From positions 218,716,208 to 218,780,207 of the forward strand of contig OV884058.1 of the NCBI GenBank assembly GCA_930367215.1: DNA of 64,000 bases. Reading direction: 5' to 3'. Positions 1 to 8,080 of this stretch are shown piece after piece. The notes under the pieces are model-generated. The model was not told the origin of the DNA, made no database searches, and was given only the letters and a program-made list of their open reading frames with translations. This stretch comes from Pollenia angustigena. Its lineage: Eukaryota > Arthropoda > Insecta > Diptera > Polleniidae. Position numbers and translations under genes: made by a program. Numbering within the stretch: position 1 is the stretch's first letter; each line of letters starts with the position of its first letter.

Positions 1-298
1 TAGAAAGTCCGTGCGTGGCCGTAGTAAGTTGTACAGGTATGATCGGGCAGTGGATTCTGAAGGATCTTAGGAAGGCCAGTTGGTTTCGCGGATAAATCCA
101 CAACAATAGGAATTATTATTGGCCAAACCACAAATACACTCGGATGGGCCATATAAGGTGATAAAGAAACTAAATGATGTTGTATACCGAATACAGAGAT
201 ATAAAAGTCCAAGAGCTTAAATGAAAGTTGTTCATTTAGAACGATTAGCCCCTTATAGAAGAGGTGATTCTGAGCCTATTCGGGACGAACAGGCTTAA
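1..298 (+). pseudogene. Gypsy-type retrotransposon pol, integrase C-terminal end (decayed)
   Basis: The frame from about 124 to 298 reads as the integrase tail of a Ty3/Gypsy element (Mdg1/412-like). It contains a GPYKV-type segment, then VVYRIQ, and then KVVHLERLAPYR. It ends at a TAA followed by a purine-rich tract (GTGGGGGG), which looks like the polypurine tract, and then by an LTR start. One in-frame TAA interrupts it near residue PRA, and the region before 124 is not clean, so this copy is dead. The 5' part lies outside the window. Confidence 0.72.
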
Positions 299-309
299 GT
301 GGGGGGCAG

Positions 310-445
310 TGTTACGAAAGTAACTTTAGCTAAGAATTAGTTGTAATTATTGGTTAATAATTAGTTGTAATTATTATTTATCTTATATTTATTAGTTGTT
401 TTCGTTTTATTCGACTGGAAATCACGCTGTAAAATTTAGCGAATT
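310..445 (+). mobile_element. Start of the Gypsy 3' LTR (truncated by another repeat)
   Basis: It begins TGTTACGAAAGTAAC directly after the polypurine-like tract and continues with TTAGCTAAGAATTAGTTG. The same words occur in the solo LTR that starts at 33024. Around 440 the LTR is lost and an interspersed repeat in reverse orientation takes over. Confidence 0.65.
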
Positions 446-690
446 GGAGGGTGGAGGGTATCAAAGATTCGGCACAGCCGCATATAACACTCTAACTTGT
501 TTTTGTTGACATTAATTAGTCTGAAGTATAAATTTTAGATAACTTAATGCGTAAAAAAAAATATGGCTTTTAAGATGTATTTCAGAGTGGTTAAAGAAAC
601 ACTTTTTGGGCGCTATATTTCAACGCATGTAACTGATAATACGAAGAGGGGGACATCAGCGTTAATACTAAGGGTATTCATTTCAGTTTT
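446..690 (-). repeat. Interspersed fly repeat, copy without the Polinton
   Basis: Read on the minus strand, this matches the sequence flanking the Polinton at 3790-3854 and 19905-20420, and the copy at 56890-57428. The shared words are AACGCTGATGTCCCC, then TTACGCATTA, then GCTGTGCCG..ATCTTTGATACCCTCC. The point where the Polinton sits is uninterrupted here. Any short reading frame inside it (for example 563-802) is not supported as a gene. Confidence 0.65.
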
Positions 691-1418
691 TTTATTTGTT
701 GGAAAAATGGAAAAGTGGAAAAATGTAATTTTTGTTACAACAACCACAAGAAAAAACATTCCTCCAAAAGTTACATTTTTATCAGACTATAACCAAGTGT
801 AAAAAAGTCAGGATAAAAAGATGCAATTTTCCGCTTTAAACGTCAAACGAAATGATGTTGCCATTCATAAAAAATTGCTAATTTTTAATACAAAGTACGA
901 AAAATTGCATCTCTTTTTATAAACTCTTGAATTGAACAACTCTGATTTTAAAAATCTGATTTTAAAGTTATTAAAAAAAAGAAATGGGGTCAAAAAAATT
1001 GACAGAAGCTGAAGTTAATAAAATACTCGACTTTTTGGCAGACAATCGCCATTTTGAGTAACTTTTTGTAGTCGAATATTATGATGAAAATAACAATAAT
1101 ACTTCGTTTTAAATTTAATAATCAATTAATTCACTTTAAATGAAAGAAAACAATTCGCCTTCACCACAAAACATTGCAGTTGTATCGATCTTGCCGTCCC
1201 TGGTTTGTAAACATCTTTTTACAAAACAACAATTACAAAAAAAAGAACAAGTGCATTAAGTTTGAATAAAATTGTATAAATTTTTTATTATATATAAATA
1301 TATTATTTAAAGTTGTTAGGAAACATAATGGAATATTCAGACGGAGAATTTTGCGAATTTCTAAAGTAAAATAATATCTGCCAACAAGCAAATAAACAAA
1401 AACATACATATGATTTAA

Positions 1419-1625
1419 TTTGCCCAAATAGCACGATAGTGTGACCGCATTGTACCGATTATTGTCGCAATTGAGTTTTGGCCGATATGAACCGAAAACA
1501 ATTGTCACAATGTGCGACGATAATGGGACCACCCAAGAATAAATTGTGCAATGTTTTAAAATGTGCGCCGATATAGCACGATAAAAATCGTCACAGATTG
1601 TGCTATTTGAGCCGATAGTGGGATC
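1419..1625. mobile_element. Short foldback element (MITE-like)
   Basis: The word CAAATAGCACGATAGTGTGAC near the left end is mirrored by GTCACAGATTGTGCTATTTG at the right end. The interior repeats related words (GCCGATA, TGCGACGATAATGGG). There is no coding potential. The exact boundaries and target duplication are not resolved. Confidence 0.45.
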
Positions 1626-1815
1626 TTAGCTTAATAAGTTAAGTTGTATTGAACGTTTAGTGAGATTTTAAATCAGAAATTTATGTTAAAAAAAATATAT
1701 GTACATAAAAAATGTTGAACTTAATCTGTTCTAATTTTTTTTTTATTTAAGCTACAATTGCATCAAGATCGGAGATTTTCTTATAAGTTTTTTGATAACC
1801 CAATAAAAAATGGAG

Positions 1816-2054
1816 CTTCTTACGAAGCAAGTTTGTAAGGGAGAAACATAAACATTTCGCTTACCATTGCGCTTACGGAAGACATGAATTTTATATGGCG
1901 AGTTCTCACTTTGAAGCAATACATTTTTGACACATAAAGCGCATTATTCAGCGCATATAAAAATTGTTGGATGTAACGATCAGCCTTACACACTAAATGT
2001 TTCGATACAATTATTTTTTAGAATTCTCCCTTACAAACCTGCTTCGTAGTAAGG
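1816..2054. mobile_element. MITE with about 30-bp terminal inverted repeats
   Basis: The left end CTTCTTACGAAGCAAGTTTG and the following TAAGGGAGAA are mirrored at 2022-2054 (TTCTCCCTTACAAACC..GCTTCGTA). The element is about 240 bp long and non-coding. The family is unknown. Confidence 0.6.
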
Positions 2055-2607
2055 GAATGCCGCACATTGGTTCAAGAGCGGCATTAATTCATTTTTTTCA
2101 TGCTCGCCGATTTGGATATTTTTTTGGTATTTTGTTGTCAGTTATCTGAATATTATGATTCCGAAATTAAAGCCTGTTATATTTATTATTTGTTTGGACA
2201 GACACGCTCAAAGTTCATATATGTTCGCTTGTTTAAAATGACATGCAAATTTACTGTATGCTAAATCTTTTGGTACAATCACAGTAAAATTACCATTTGA
2301 CTTTTTTGTATAGTTTCGTAAATAACAATTGTTAAAGATGAGATTTGCATTAAAAAAAGTTGGAAAAAGTGCCATATAAAAAATTTCGTAGAACAAAATA
2401 TAAACAACATCAAAATTTCAATGTTCATCAACTTCAGTGGACTGCATCTTTTTAGCGCTGTTATGCACTGTTTAACAAAAGATGTCAAATTACAGCTTGA
2501 AGTCTCAGCTAAAAGTTAAAAAATTCATCTGCTCCAACCTGCTCCTTTCCAAAAAAAAAAAAAAAAAATCAGTAAAAACTATAAAATGATAAAGTAACAA
2601 AACATGA

Positions 2608-2957
2608 ATTTTCGTTCATGACTGGTACTACATGCCTGTAACTGTCCATAAGATTCTAGTGCACTGTAGCAAAATTATAGCAGAAGCTATTCTACCAAAA
2701 GGTATGTCTCTATCTAAAGGGTCTGATTTTATTTTTATTTTTTACATTTTAATTGATTATTTGTATCAGGTATGCTGTCCGAGGAAGCTCAGGTAGCGAG
2801 GAATAAATACTATAGAGCCTATGGATTACAGCATTCGCGAAGAATTGGACGTGTAGCCACTAATGAAGACGTAATGCATAATCTTTTATTGTCTTCAGAC
2901 CCATTTATAAATAGATTTCGTTCAAAGCTGAAAATGAAAAAAATTGGAGTACGATAA
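2608..2957 (+). pseudogene. RAG1-like (Transib superfamily) transposase, C-terminal exons
   Basis: Two pieces join cleanly across a short intron. The first, 2608-2701, is open after a stop at 2605 and encodes WYYMPVTVHKILVH. It ends at GG|GTATGT. The intron is 2702-2769 and ends TATCAG, and the second exon runs 2770-2957 in phase. It starts G-MLSEEAQVARNKYYR and includes ATNEDVMHNLLLSSDP. The layout resembles the RAG1/Transib catalytic C-terminus. HKxLxH comes first, then a Ser-Glu block (SEEAQ, Glu codons at 2781-2786) in the position of the third catalytic acidic residue, then an RNK basic step and a helical tail. Everything N-terminal is absent here, so the locus is a fragment. A decayed copy covering the earlier part of the same protein is at 34003-35930. 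The family assignment rests on motif order, not on a search. Confidence 0.6.
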
Positions 2958-3009
2958 GGATGTTAAAAAGTTATTAACAGACTATGCTTTAATTACATAT
3001 TCATGTTTT

Positions 3010-3560
3010 TTCTATGGGCGGTGGGCGTAAAAGTGGGAGGATATAATAATATTATATAATATTTTTTTTTTGTGAAAATTGAGTTGATGCATTAAAAATC
3101 ATGAGAGTTATGCCACTTCTTCAATACAAGTTGTATGAAAAGTGGGAGTAAAAGTGGGTGGATATTTTTCAAATTTCACACAAATGATCATGAGTGTATA
3201 AAACTGCTATGTGCGAAAAAACAATGCCTTAGGTCAAAGTTTAATTTTCACTTTGTATGGGAGGTGGGCGTAAAAGTGGGCGGATCAGGTGTATATTTTC
3301 AGGAGTTCATTCAACAATTATAATATTTATTTTTCGTGAAAATTGAGTTGATGCATTTAAAATCAAGAGAGTTATGCCACTTCTTCAATACAAGTAGTAT
3401 CGGAAGTGGACGTAAAAGTGGGCGGATATTTTTCAAATTTCACACAAATGATTAAGAATGTTTAGAAATGCTATGTGCCAAAAAACAATGCCGTAGGTCA
3501 AAATTTAATTTTTACTTTGTATGGGAGGTGGGCGTAAAAGTGGGCGGATCATTTTTATTT
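3010..3560. repeat. Tandem duplication, 264-bp period
   Basis: Two consecutive copies carry the same words 264 bp apart: TTATGCCACTTCTTCAATAC, CAAATTTCACACAAATGAT, and GGAGGTGGGCGTAAAAGTGG. The motif GTGGGCGTAAAAGTGGGCGGA recurs within each unit. Short reading frames here (3135-3323, 3468-3668) repeat one another because of the duplication and are not genes. Confidence 0.75.
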
Positions 3561-3789
3561 TTTCTTGATTCAAACAAAAAATGCCTATGTGCCAAGTTGC
3601 GTTATCCTTCGACAACTGCTTCTTTTTTTGCCGCTCGTTCTATGAACTTGAACCAATGTGTGCCGTAGCACTTAAAATTTTACTTTTTTTTATAAAAGTT
3701 GTTGAGAGTTCTTTCACTTACTGTACTGCATTTATGTATGTCTTATTGCGTGGCGCAAAATTGTGCGATTTTTTTTAAGTGTACCATTA

Positions 3790-3854
3790 CACTTAAATAA
3801 AATCGTACAATTTTTAATTTAGACACAATATTAACGCTGATGTTGTCCCCTTCT
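3790..3854 (+). repeat. Interspersed fly repeat, left part split by the Polinton
   Basis: ACAATATTAACGCTGATGTT followed by GTCCCCTTCT matches the intact copy at 56890 up to the insertion point. It continues on the far side of the Polinton at 19905. Confidence 0.7.
3849..3854. repeat. Polinton target site duplication, left (CCTTCT)
   Basis: CCTTCT lies immediately outside the left terminus and is repeated at 19899-19904 outside the right one. A 6-bp duplication is the signature of Polinton/Maverick integration. The intact-site relative at about 56908 has only a single CCTTCT. Confidence 0.9.
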
Positions 3855-4072
3855 AGTAGATAGGTAATGGGGATCTTGGACTGTGTCCGGTTCCGATAAT
3901 GCGAAAAGGAATGTGTGGTGTAATAGATTATCCAAGTTCAGAACCATTTCCGGTATACGAGCAGACGAGGTGAAAATGAATAACAGTTTGTCCACTTATA
4001 TATAGATGACGCTGATTGTGAAGTTCAGTTTTTTAGACTTAGATGGCGCATACATTTATCTCATTTCCGATA

Positions 4073-4945
4073 GGATTTTAAAAATTTTGTGAAGAAAATA
4101 CCAACAAAAGGTGTATTTTGAGAGGGTTTAAGCGTTGATTTGATTATTTGTTTAGAATTTTAAAAATTTTGTGAAGAAAATACCAACGAAATGGGTATTT
4201 TGAGGGGATTTAAGCGTTGATTTGAATATTTATTTAGGTTTTTAAAAATTTTGTGAAGAAAATACCAACAAAATGTGTATTTTGAGGGGATTTAAGCGTT
4301 GATTTGAATATTTATTTAGGATTTTAAAAATTTTGTGAAGAAAATACCAACAAAATGGGTATTTTGTGGGGATTTAAGCGTTGATTTGAATATTTATTTA
4401 GGATTTTAAAAATTTTGTGAAGAAAATACCAACGAAATGGGTATTTTGAGGGGATTTAAGCGTTGATTTGAATATTTATTTAGGATTTTAAAAATTTTGT
4501 GAAGAAAATACCAACGAAATGGGTATTTTGAGGGGATTTAAGCGTTGATTTGAATATTTATTTAGGGTTTTTAAAAATTTTGTGAAGAAAATACCAACAA
4601 AATGTGTATTTTGAGGGGATTTAAGCGTTGATTTGAATATTTATTTAGGGTTTTTAAAAATTTTGTGAAGAAAATACCAACAAAATGGGTATTTTGAGGG
4701 GATTTAAGCGTTGGTTTGAATATTTATTTAGGATTTTAAAAATTTTGTGAAGAAAATACTAACGAAATGGGTATATTGAGGGGATTTAAGCGTTGATTTG
4801 AATATTTATTTAGGGTTTTTAAAAATTTTGTGAAGAAAATACCAACAAAATGTGTATTTTGAGGGGATTTAAGCGTTGATTTGAATATTTATTTAGGATT
4901 TTAAAAATATTGTGAAGAAAATACCAACAAAAATGGGTATTTTGA
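4073..4945. repeat. Subterminal tandem array, about 11 copies of an 82-83-bp unit (left arm)
   Basis: Each unit has TTTGTGAAGAAAATACCAAC, then GGGTATTTTGAGGGGATTTA, then GCGTTGATTTGAATATTTAT. Unit starts fall at 4081, 4163, 4245, 4327, 4409, 4491, 4574 and so on. Copies differ by single bases (CAACAAAATG versus CAACGAAATG; GTGTATT versus GGGTATT). There is no coding potential. Its place just inside the terminus, mirrored on the other arm, suggests a cis role in replication or integrase/terminal-protein binding, which is an inference. Confidence 0.92.
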
Positions 4946-5761
4946 TGTAAACTCTATTTTAAGTTTTATTGTAAACTCTGTTTTAAGCTCTATTTTATAC
5001 AAGTTCCGAAACATTTATTTAATTTCCGAGCCATTTTATCATGTTGAAATTATTTTTTTACCATTTATCTTAGTTCCGAACCATTTGTATAATTTTGAAA
5101 TTTATTTTAAGCAAGTTCTGAAGCTTTTTGGTGAGGTGAAGTTTATTTTTTTTTTAACCACTAATCCTAGTTCCGAGCCAGTTTGTTGTAAGATTTCATT
5201 TCAACAGTGATTCTAAACAGTTTAATTTTATCAAAACTATCGAAGCCAAAATCGACAAAATAGAAAATAAAAGTTCAAAATTATGGTATAACCGGTATCT
5301 TTTCACATCAATTTTATAATTCTCAAGTAAAAAACAAGTTTGCGATTCTTTTAAAACAGTTTTTAGAATTAACACAATAGTCAAAGAATTTAAATTTAGT
5401 TTTGTTTTCTTCTTTGTATTAAGAAATATTTTGTTCCCGTTTATGCTGACATTATGTTATTCTTATTTGCAGTTTGTTTTCTTTCATAATATAACGTCTC
5501 CTAAGAAGATTTAAAAAGAATTTGTATTTTGTTATAAAATGCTGACGATGTGTCTGCATGTTTGTTTACATTAATCTGATGAAGAAATCTTTTTGTTATA
5601 TTTAAGAAGCATAAACATGATTTAGCGTGTTAGAATGTATAATTTGTTTATTAAACAAAACATTAATTGCAGTTTGTTTTCTTGCCCTTCTTAAAAGGCT
5701 TAGTGGTTCTAATATTGCATCACATTTCGAAAATAATTTTTAATGGCTGAACATATCCATG

Positions 5762-5769
5762 TATAAATA
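5762..5769 (+). promoter_or_regulatory. TATA box of the left-arm gene
   Basis: TATAAATA stands about 105 bp before the ATG at 5874 and is the best core promoter in the arm. The mirrored copy is at 17984-17991 on the minus strand. The start site itself is not identified. Confidence 0.5.
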
Positions 5770-5873
5770 GCGTATACAATTTATTTCAACAACAAGTATA
5801 TTGTGATTTATCGTGGAGTTCAAATAGTATTTTTAATAATTGCGGTTGAAATAATGAAAGAAAAAAATTTAAA

Positions 5874-6014
5874 ATGGTTAAAGATCTAAAATCCGATTGC
5901 AATGAAGATCAGCATTTAAAACAATCTTCATTTACGCCACGCTATAGCATGACTGATATTTTCCATAGAGAAGATGAACGTTTAAAAACTTTTACATGCT
6001 GGCCATTAATGTAA
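5874..6014 (+). CDS. First exon of a BIR (inhibitor-of-apoptosis-like) gene, left arm
   Basis: A 46-codon frame, too short for usual ORF thresholds, ends with the recognisable start of a BIR domain. It has a hydrophobic-Thr-Asp helix (SMTDIF), an acidic helix (REDE), and then R-L-K-T-F-x-x-W-P at residues 36-44. The frame stops at ATG TAA, but the same bases form a splice donor (AAT|GTAAAG at 6010-6011), so an intron is likely. The following sequence (acceptor-like TTAACAG at about 6144) gives a FYLLGQ-like segment in one frame. The frame of 6226-6678 then gives a CGC..QEYDD..ERFRTY..C block, which looks like the second half of a BIR fold with altered zinc ligands. The copy at 17739-17879 is identical. 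IAP-type genes are known cargo of some Polinton-related viruses, where they would block host-cell death. Whether this one is functional is doubtful. Confidence 0.5.
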   Translation: MVKDLKSDCNEDQHLKQSSFTPRYSMTDIFHREDERLKTFTCWPLM

Positions 6015-6225
6015 AGATATTTTTGAAAACTATTGTAAAAAGTTAGAATAAAATATATACATATACATATATAAAATTAATTTGTTATCATTATTCTGAG
6101 CATACAGTGAGCACTTGTAGTGCTTTAATGTTATGTGTTAACAGATTTGTTTACCGAAATATTTGTAAAAATTTCTACCTACTTGGCCAAGTGCTCTTTA
6201 ACTCTGTATACACATAAGCCAAACA

Positions 6226-6678
6226 ATGAATTGTTTACACAAGACATGTGGCTGTATAGTACAAGTACAGGAGTACGACGATTTTTCCGGCGAACGCTTT
6301 CGCACATATTTACATCAATGTGAAGCTTGTGTTTCAACAGATGACTCGCATGTAAAAGAACGTAATCTATCGATATTTGAGAAACGAGAACAACAACGAG
6401 AACAACATCTGCTTGAGCTCGAGGCAATAGAGACGGATCACAGTAATATCAAACCGATCAAATACCTCTTGGACAATATAATCGCAAGTCGGGGTCTGTG
6501 TTCCAACAAATACAACTATCAGTTCTACAGGCAGGTGATAATAAAAGATGAAATTTTGACGAGAGTATTTCACATCATTAAAATAAACAATCGCTACTAC
6601 TGTGATGCCGACATAGTGGATCGGGGTAATTTTTATTTACTATTTAAAAATTTGGGATCTTGGTGGTGTAATGGATGA
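6226..6678 (+). CDS. Left-arm ORF, 150 aa; degenerate BIR end plus unknown domain
   Basis: The first 35 residues contain CGC at 8-10, QEYDD, ERFRTY and HQCEAC. This order (Cys pair, Trp-Glu-like position, Asp-Asp, Glu-His-like position, Arg, Cys) matches the zinc half of a BIR domain. However, the expected His is Arg (ERF), the Trp is Gln, and the Cys spacing is off. The rest (KYLLDNIIASRG, NYQFYRQVIIKDEILTRVFHIIKINNRYYCD) is unrecognised. The glutamine/arginine-rich stretch near residue 55 is four residues longer than in the right-arm copy. Just after, in the next frame, a small ORF (6671-6766, 31 codons) continues with DDKRNIMEDRINTRAWGHF. This suggests either splicing or a frameshift. The ATG at 6226 may not be the true start if this is a downstream exon of 5874-6014. 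Confidence 0.45.
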   Translation: MNCLHKTCGCIVQVQEYDDFSGERFRTYLHQCEACVSTDDSHVKERNLSIFEKREQQREQHLLELEAIETDHSNIKPIKYLLDNIIASRGLCSNKYNYQFYRQVIIKDEILTRVFHIIKINNRYYCDADIVDRGNFYLLFKNLGSWWCNG

Positions 6679-7065
6679 TAAAAGAAATATTATGGAAGAT
6701 AGAATAAATACTAGAGCTTGGGGTCACTTTAGAGATAGAAATGGCACTCATATGGAAATTGAATAATAATACTAATCTTTTGTTTATTACTATTGAGATA
6801 GCAGTGGTTAATAATAACACAAAAATAAAAGGCTTTTGTTTTTTATACTTATTAAAATAAATTTTATTATTTTATATGCATATATAAGATTACATCTAAA
6901 TACATTTATTCTTATACAATAACCATTGAAATATATATATATTTATTAATTAGTTTCTTAAAAATAATGTGTATGTTACTGTATTTAAATTAATAATAAT
7001 TATCTTTAAAGAAAAAAACAAGTTAAAATATAAGATTTAAAAATTAAAAAATTGTTGTTCTTATT

Positions 7066-7536
7066 TCAAATTAGATTTTCTCTTTCAAGTAAAATAGCAT
7101 TTTTTAAAGCGCAAACTCCATAGTTGTGATAACTGCAATATGTGTTTTCTGGATACTTCTTATTAAGTTCCTTTAAATTTATACATCCAAAATCCTCTAT
7201 ATTTAAAACTTTTTTCTGCAGCATTTTTTCCAACCATTGGCTCTTTTCTGTTCCTTTTACATATATTTTAGAATTTTTTAAATTATTTTTTAAAAAATTA
7301 CAAACACTCTTAAATGAAACTACTCCTGTATTCCAGTTAAGATGATGAAAATATTTTATTAACCAATATGCTTCTTCTTGCTCCTTTTGTGATAAACAAT
7401 TGAAATCAAAAGGCGGTCTTATAATAAAATTGATATATTCCATAGAATTGAAAACAATTGCAACTTCTTTAACGATAAATTTGTTTGATTTTAATTTAAA
7501 ACCTTGTAAATCAATGAAAACATGTTTACAAGACAT
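7066..7536 (-). CDS. Nuclease-like Polinton protein (possible DEDD/RNase H fold), 156 aa
   Basis: The protein starts MSCKHVFIDLQGF. It has a hydrophobic strand with one acidic residue (FIDLQGF, 7-13) followed by KFIVKEVAI. Later come YVKGTEKSQWL (92-102), VLNIEDFGC (110-118) and a C-terminal C..H....CALKNA block (134-147). The order of strands resembles DEDD-type exonucleases of the RNase H fold, and I recall similar proteins as common in insect Polinton-like loci. The catalytic set is incomplete, though (DLQ where DxE is expected), so enzymatic activity is not claimed. The gene straddles the inner edge of the left inverted repeat: its C-terminal two thirds lie inside the repeat and are duplicated, broken, on the right (15480-16696). 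Upstream is a duplicated scrap of the capsid gene, left by a 532-bp tandem duplication. Confidence 0.6.
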   Translation of the reverse strand: MSCKHVFIDLQGFKLKSNKFIVKEVAIVFNSMEYINFIIRPPFDFNCLSQKEQEEAYWLIKYFHHLNWNTGVVSFKSVCNFLKNNLKNSKIYVKGTEKSQWLEKMLQKKVLNIEDFGCINLKELNKKYPENTYCSYHNYGVCALKNAILLERENLI

Positions 7537-7548
7537 CTTTTTTAGGAT

Positions 7549-7839
7549 TTATAAAATTTTTCGAACTTGTCCCTTTAATGGTATATATTCAATAATACGA
7601 TCGTGAATGAGAATACAATAAGCTGATGTGTTTGCTGGAACATTAGTAGCTGTTTCAAATTCAATTTTTATATCAATTGGTCCGCTGACAATAGATTCAT
7701 TTTGATAACTAACATCTACTACTATTATTGGAGAATTATTTTTAAACTCTTGAGATGTGAGAAGCGGCTGGGAGTCTCGCATATAGTAGTTCTCTTGAAA
7801 CCTTAGATACATATCATATAGAATTGCATAACGAAACAC
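7549..7839 (-). pseudogene. Duplicated C-terminal fragment of the major capsid gene
   Basis: The product from MYLRFQENYYMRDSQ to the stop is identical to the last 88 or so residues of the capsid protein encoded at 8081-9271. It exists only because of the 532-bp tandem duplication. Its apparent start codon is the chance ATG near the junction. Confidence 0.88.
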
Positions 7840-8068
7840 TCTTAAATGAAACTACTCCTGTATTCCAGTTAAGATGATGAAAATATTTTATTAACCAATA
7901 TGCTTCTTCTTGCTCCTTTTGTGATAAACAATTGAAATCAAAAGGCGGTCTTATAATAAAATTGATATATTCCATAGAATTGAAAACAATTGCAACTTCT
8001 TTAACGATAAATTTGTTTGATTTTAATTTAAAACCTTGTAAATCAATGAAAACATGTTTACAAGACAT
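7814..8068 (-). pseudogene. Duplicated N-terminal fragment of the nuclease-like gene
   Basis: The first 78 residues equal those of the intact gene at 7066-7536. At 7834 the frame runs across the duplication junction into the antisense-shifted capsid scrap and stops within a few codons (VSLCNSI). Because it lies 12 bp after the capsid stop, it keeps the ancestral gene spacing, while the intact copy now sits one unit further away. Confidence 0.88.
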
Positions 8069-8080
8069 CTTTTTTAGGAT

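Larger units (their letters stand above)
3855..7386. repeat. Left terminal inverted repeat of the Polinton (about 3.53 kb)
   Basis: Position x here pairs with 23753-x on the right up to about 6388. A 12-bp insertion on the left (an extra GAACAACAACGA-type unit inside the 6226-6678 frame) then shifts the pairing to 23765-x. Homology ends near 7386, inside the nuclease-like gene. I saw no other clear difference between the arms over the compared stretches, but I did not align every base. Confidence 0.9.

Noticed and set aside
3135..3778. Several 62-66-codon frames
   Set aside because: They repeat each other because of the 264-bp tandem duplication or lack any motif.
4073..4945. Possible CRISPR-like array
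   Set aside because: Whole 82-bp units are repeated head to tail with no unique spacers, and it lies in a eukaryotic transposon arm.
5196..5384. 62-codon frame repeated in both Polinton arms
   Set aside because: Duplicated only because the arms are identical; no start context, motif or neighbour relation.
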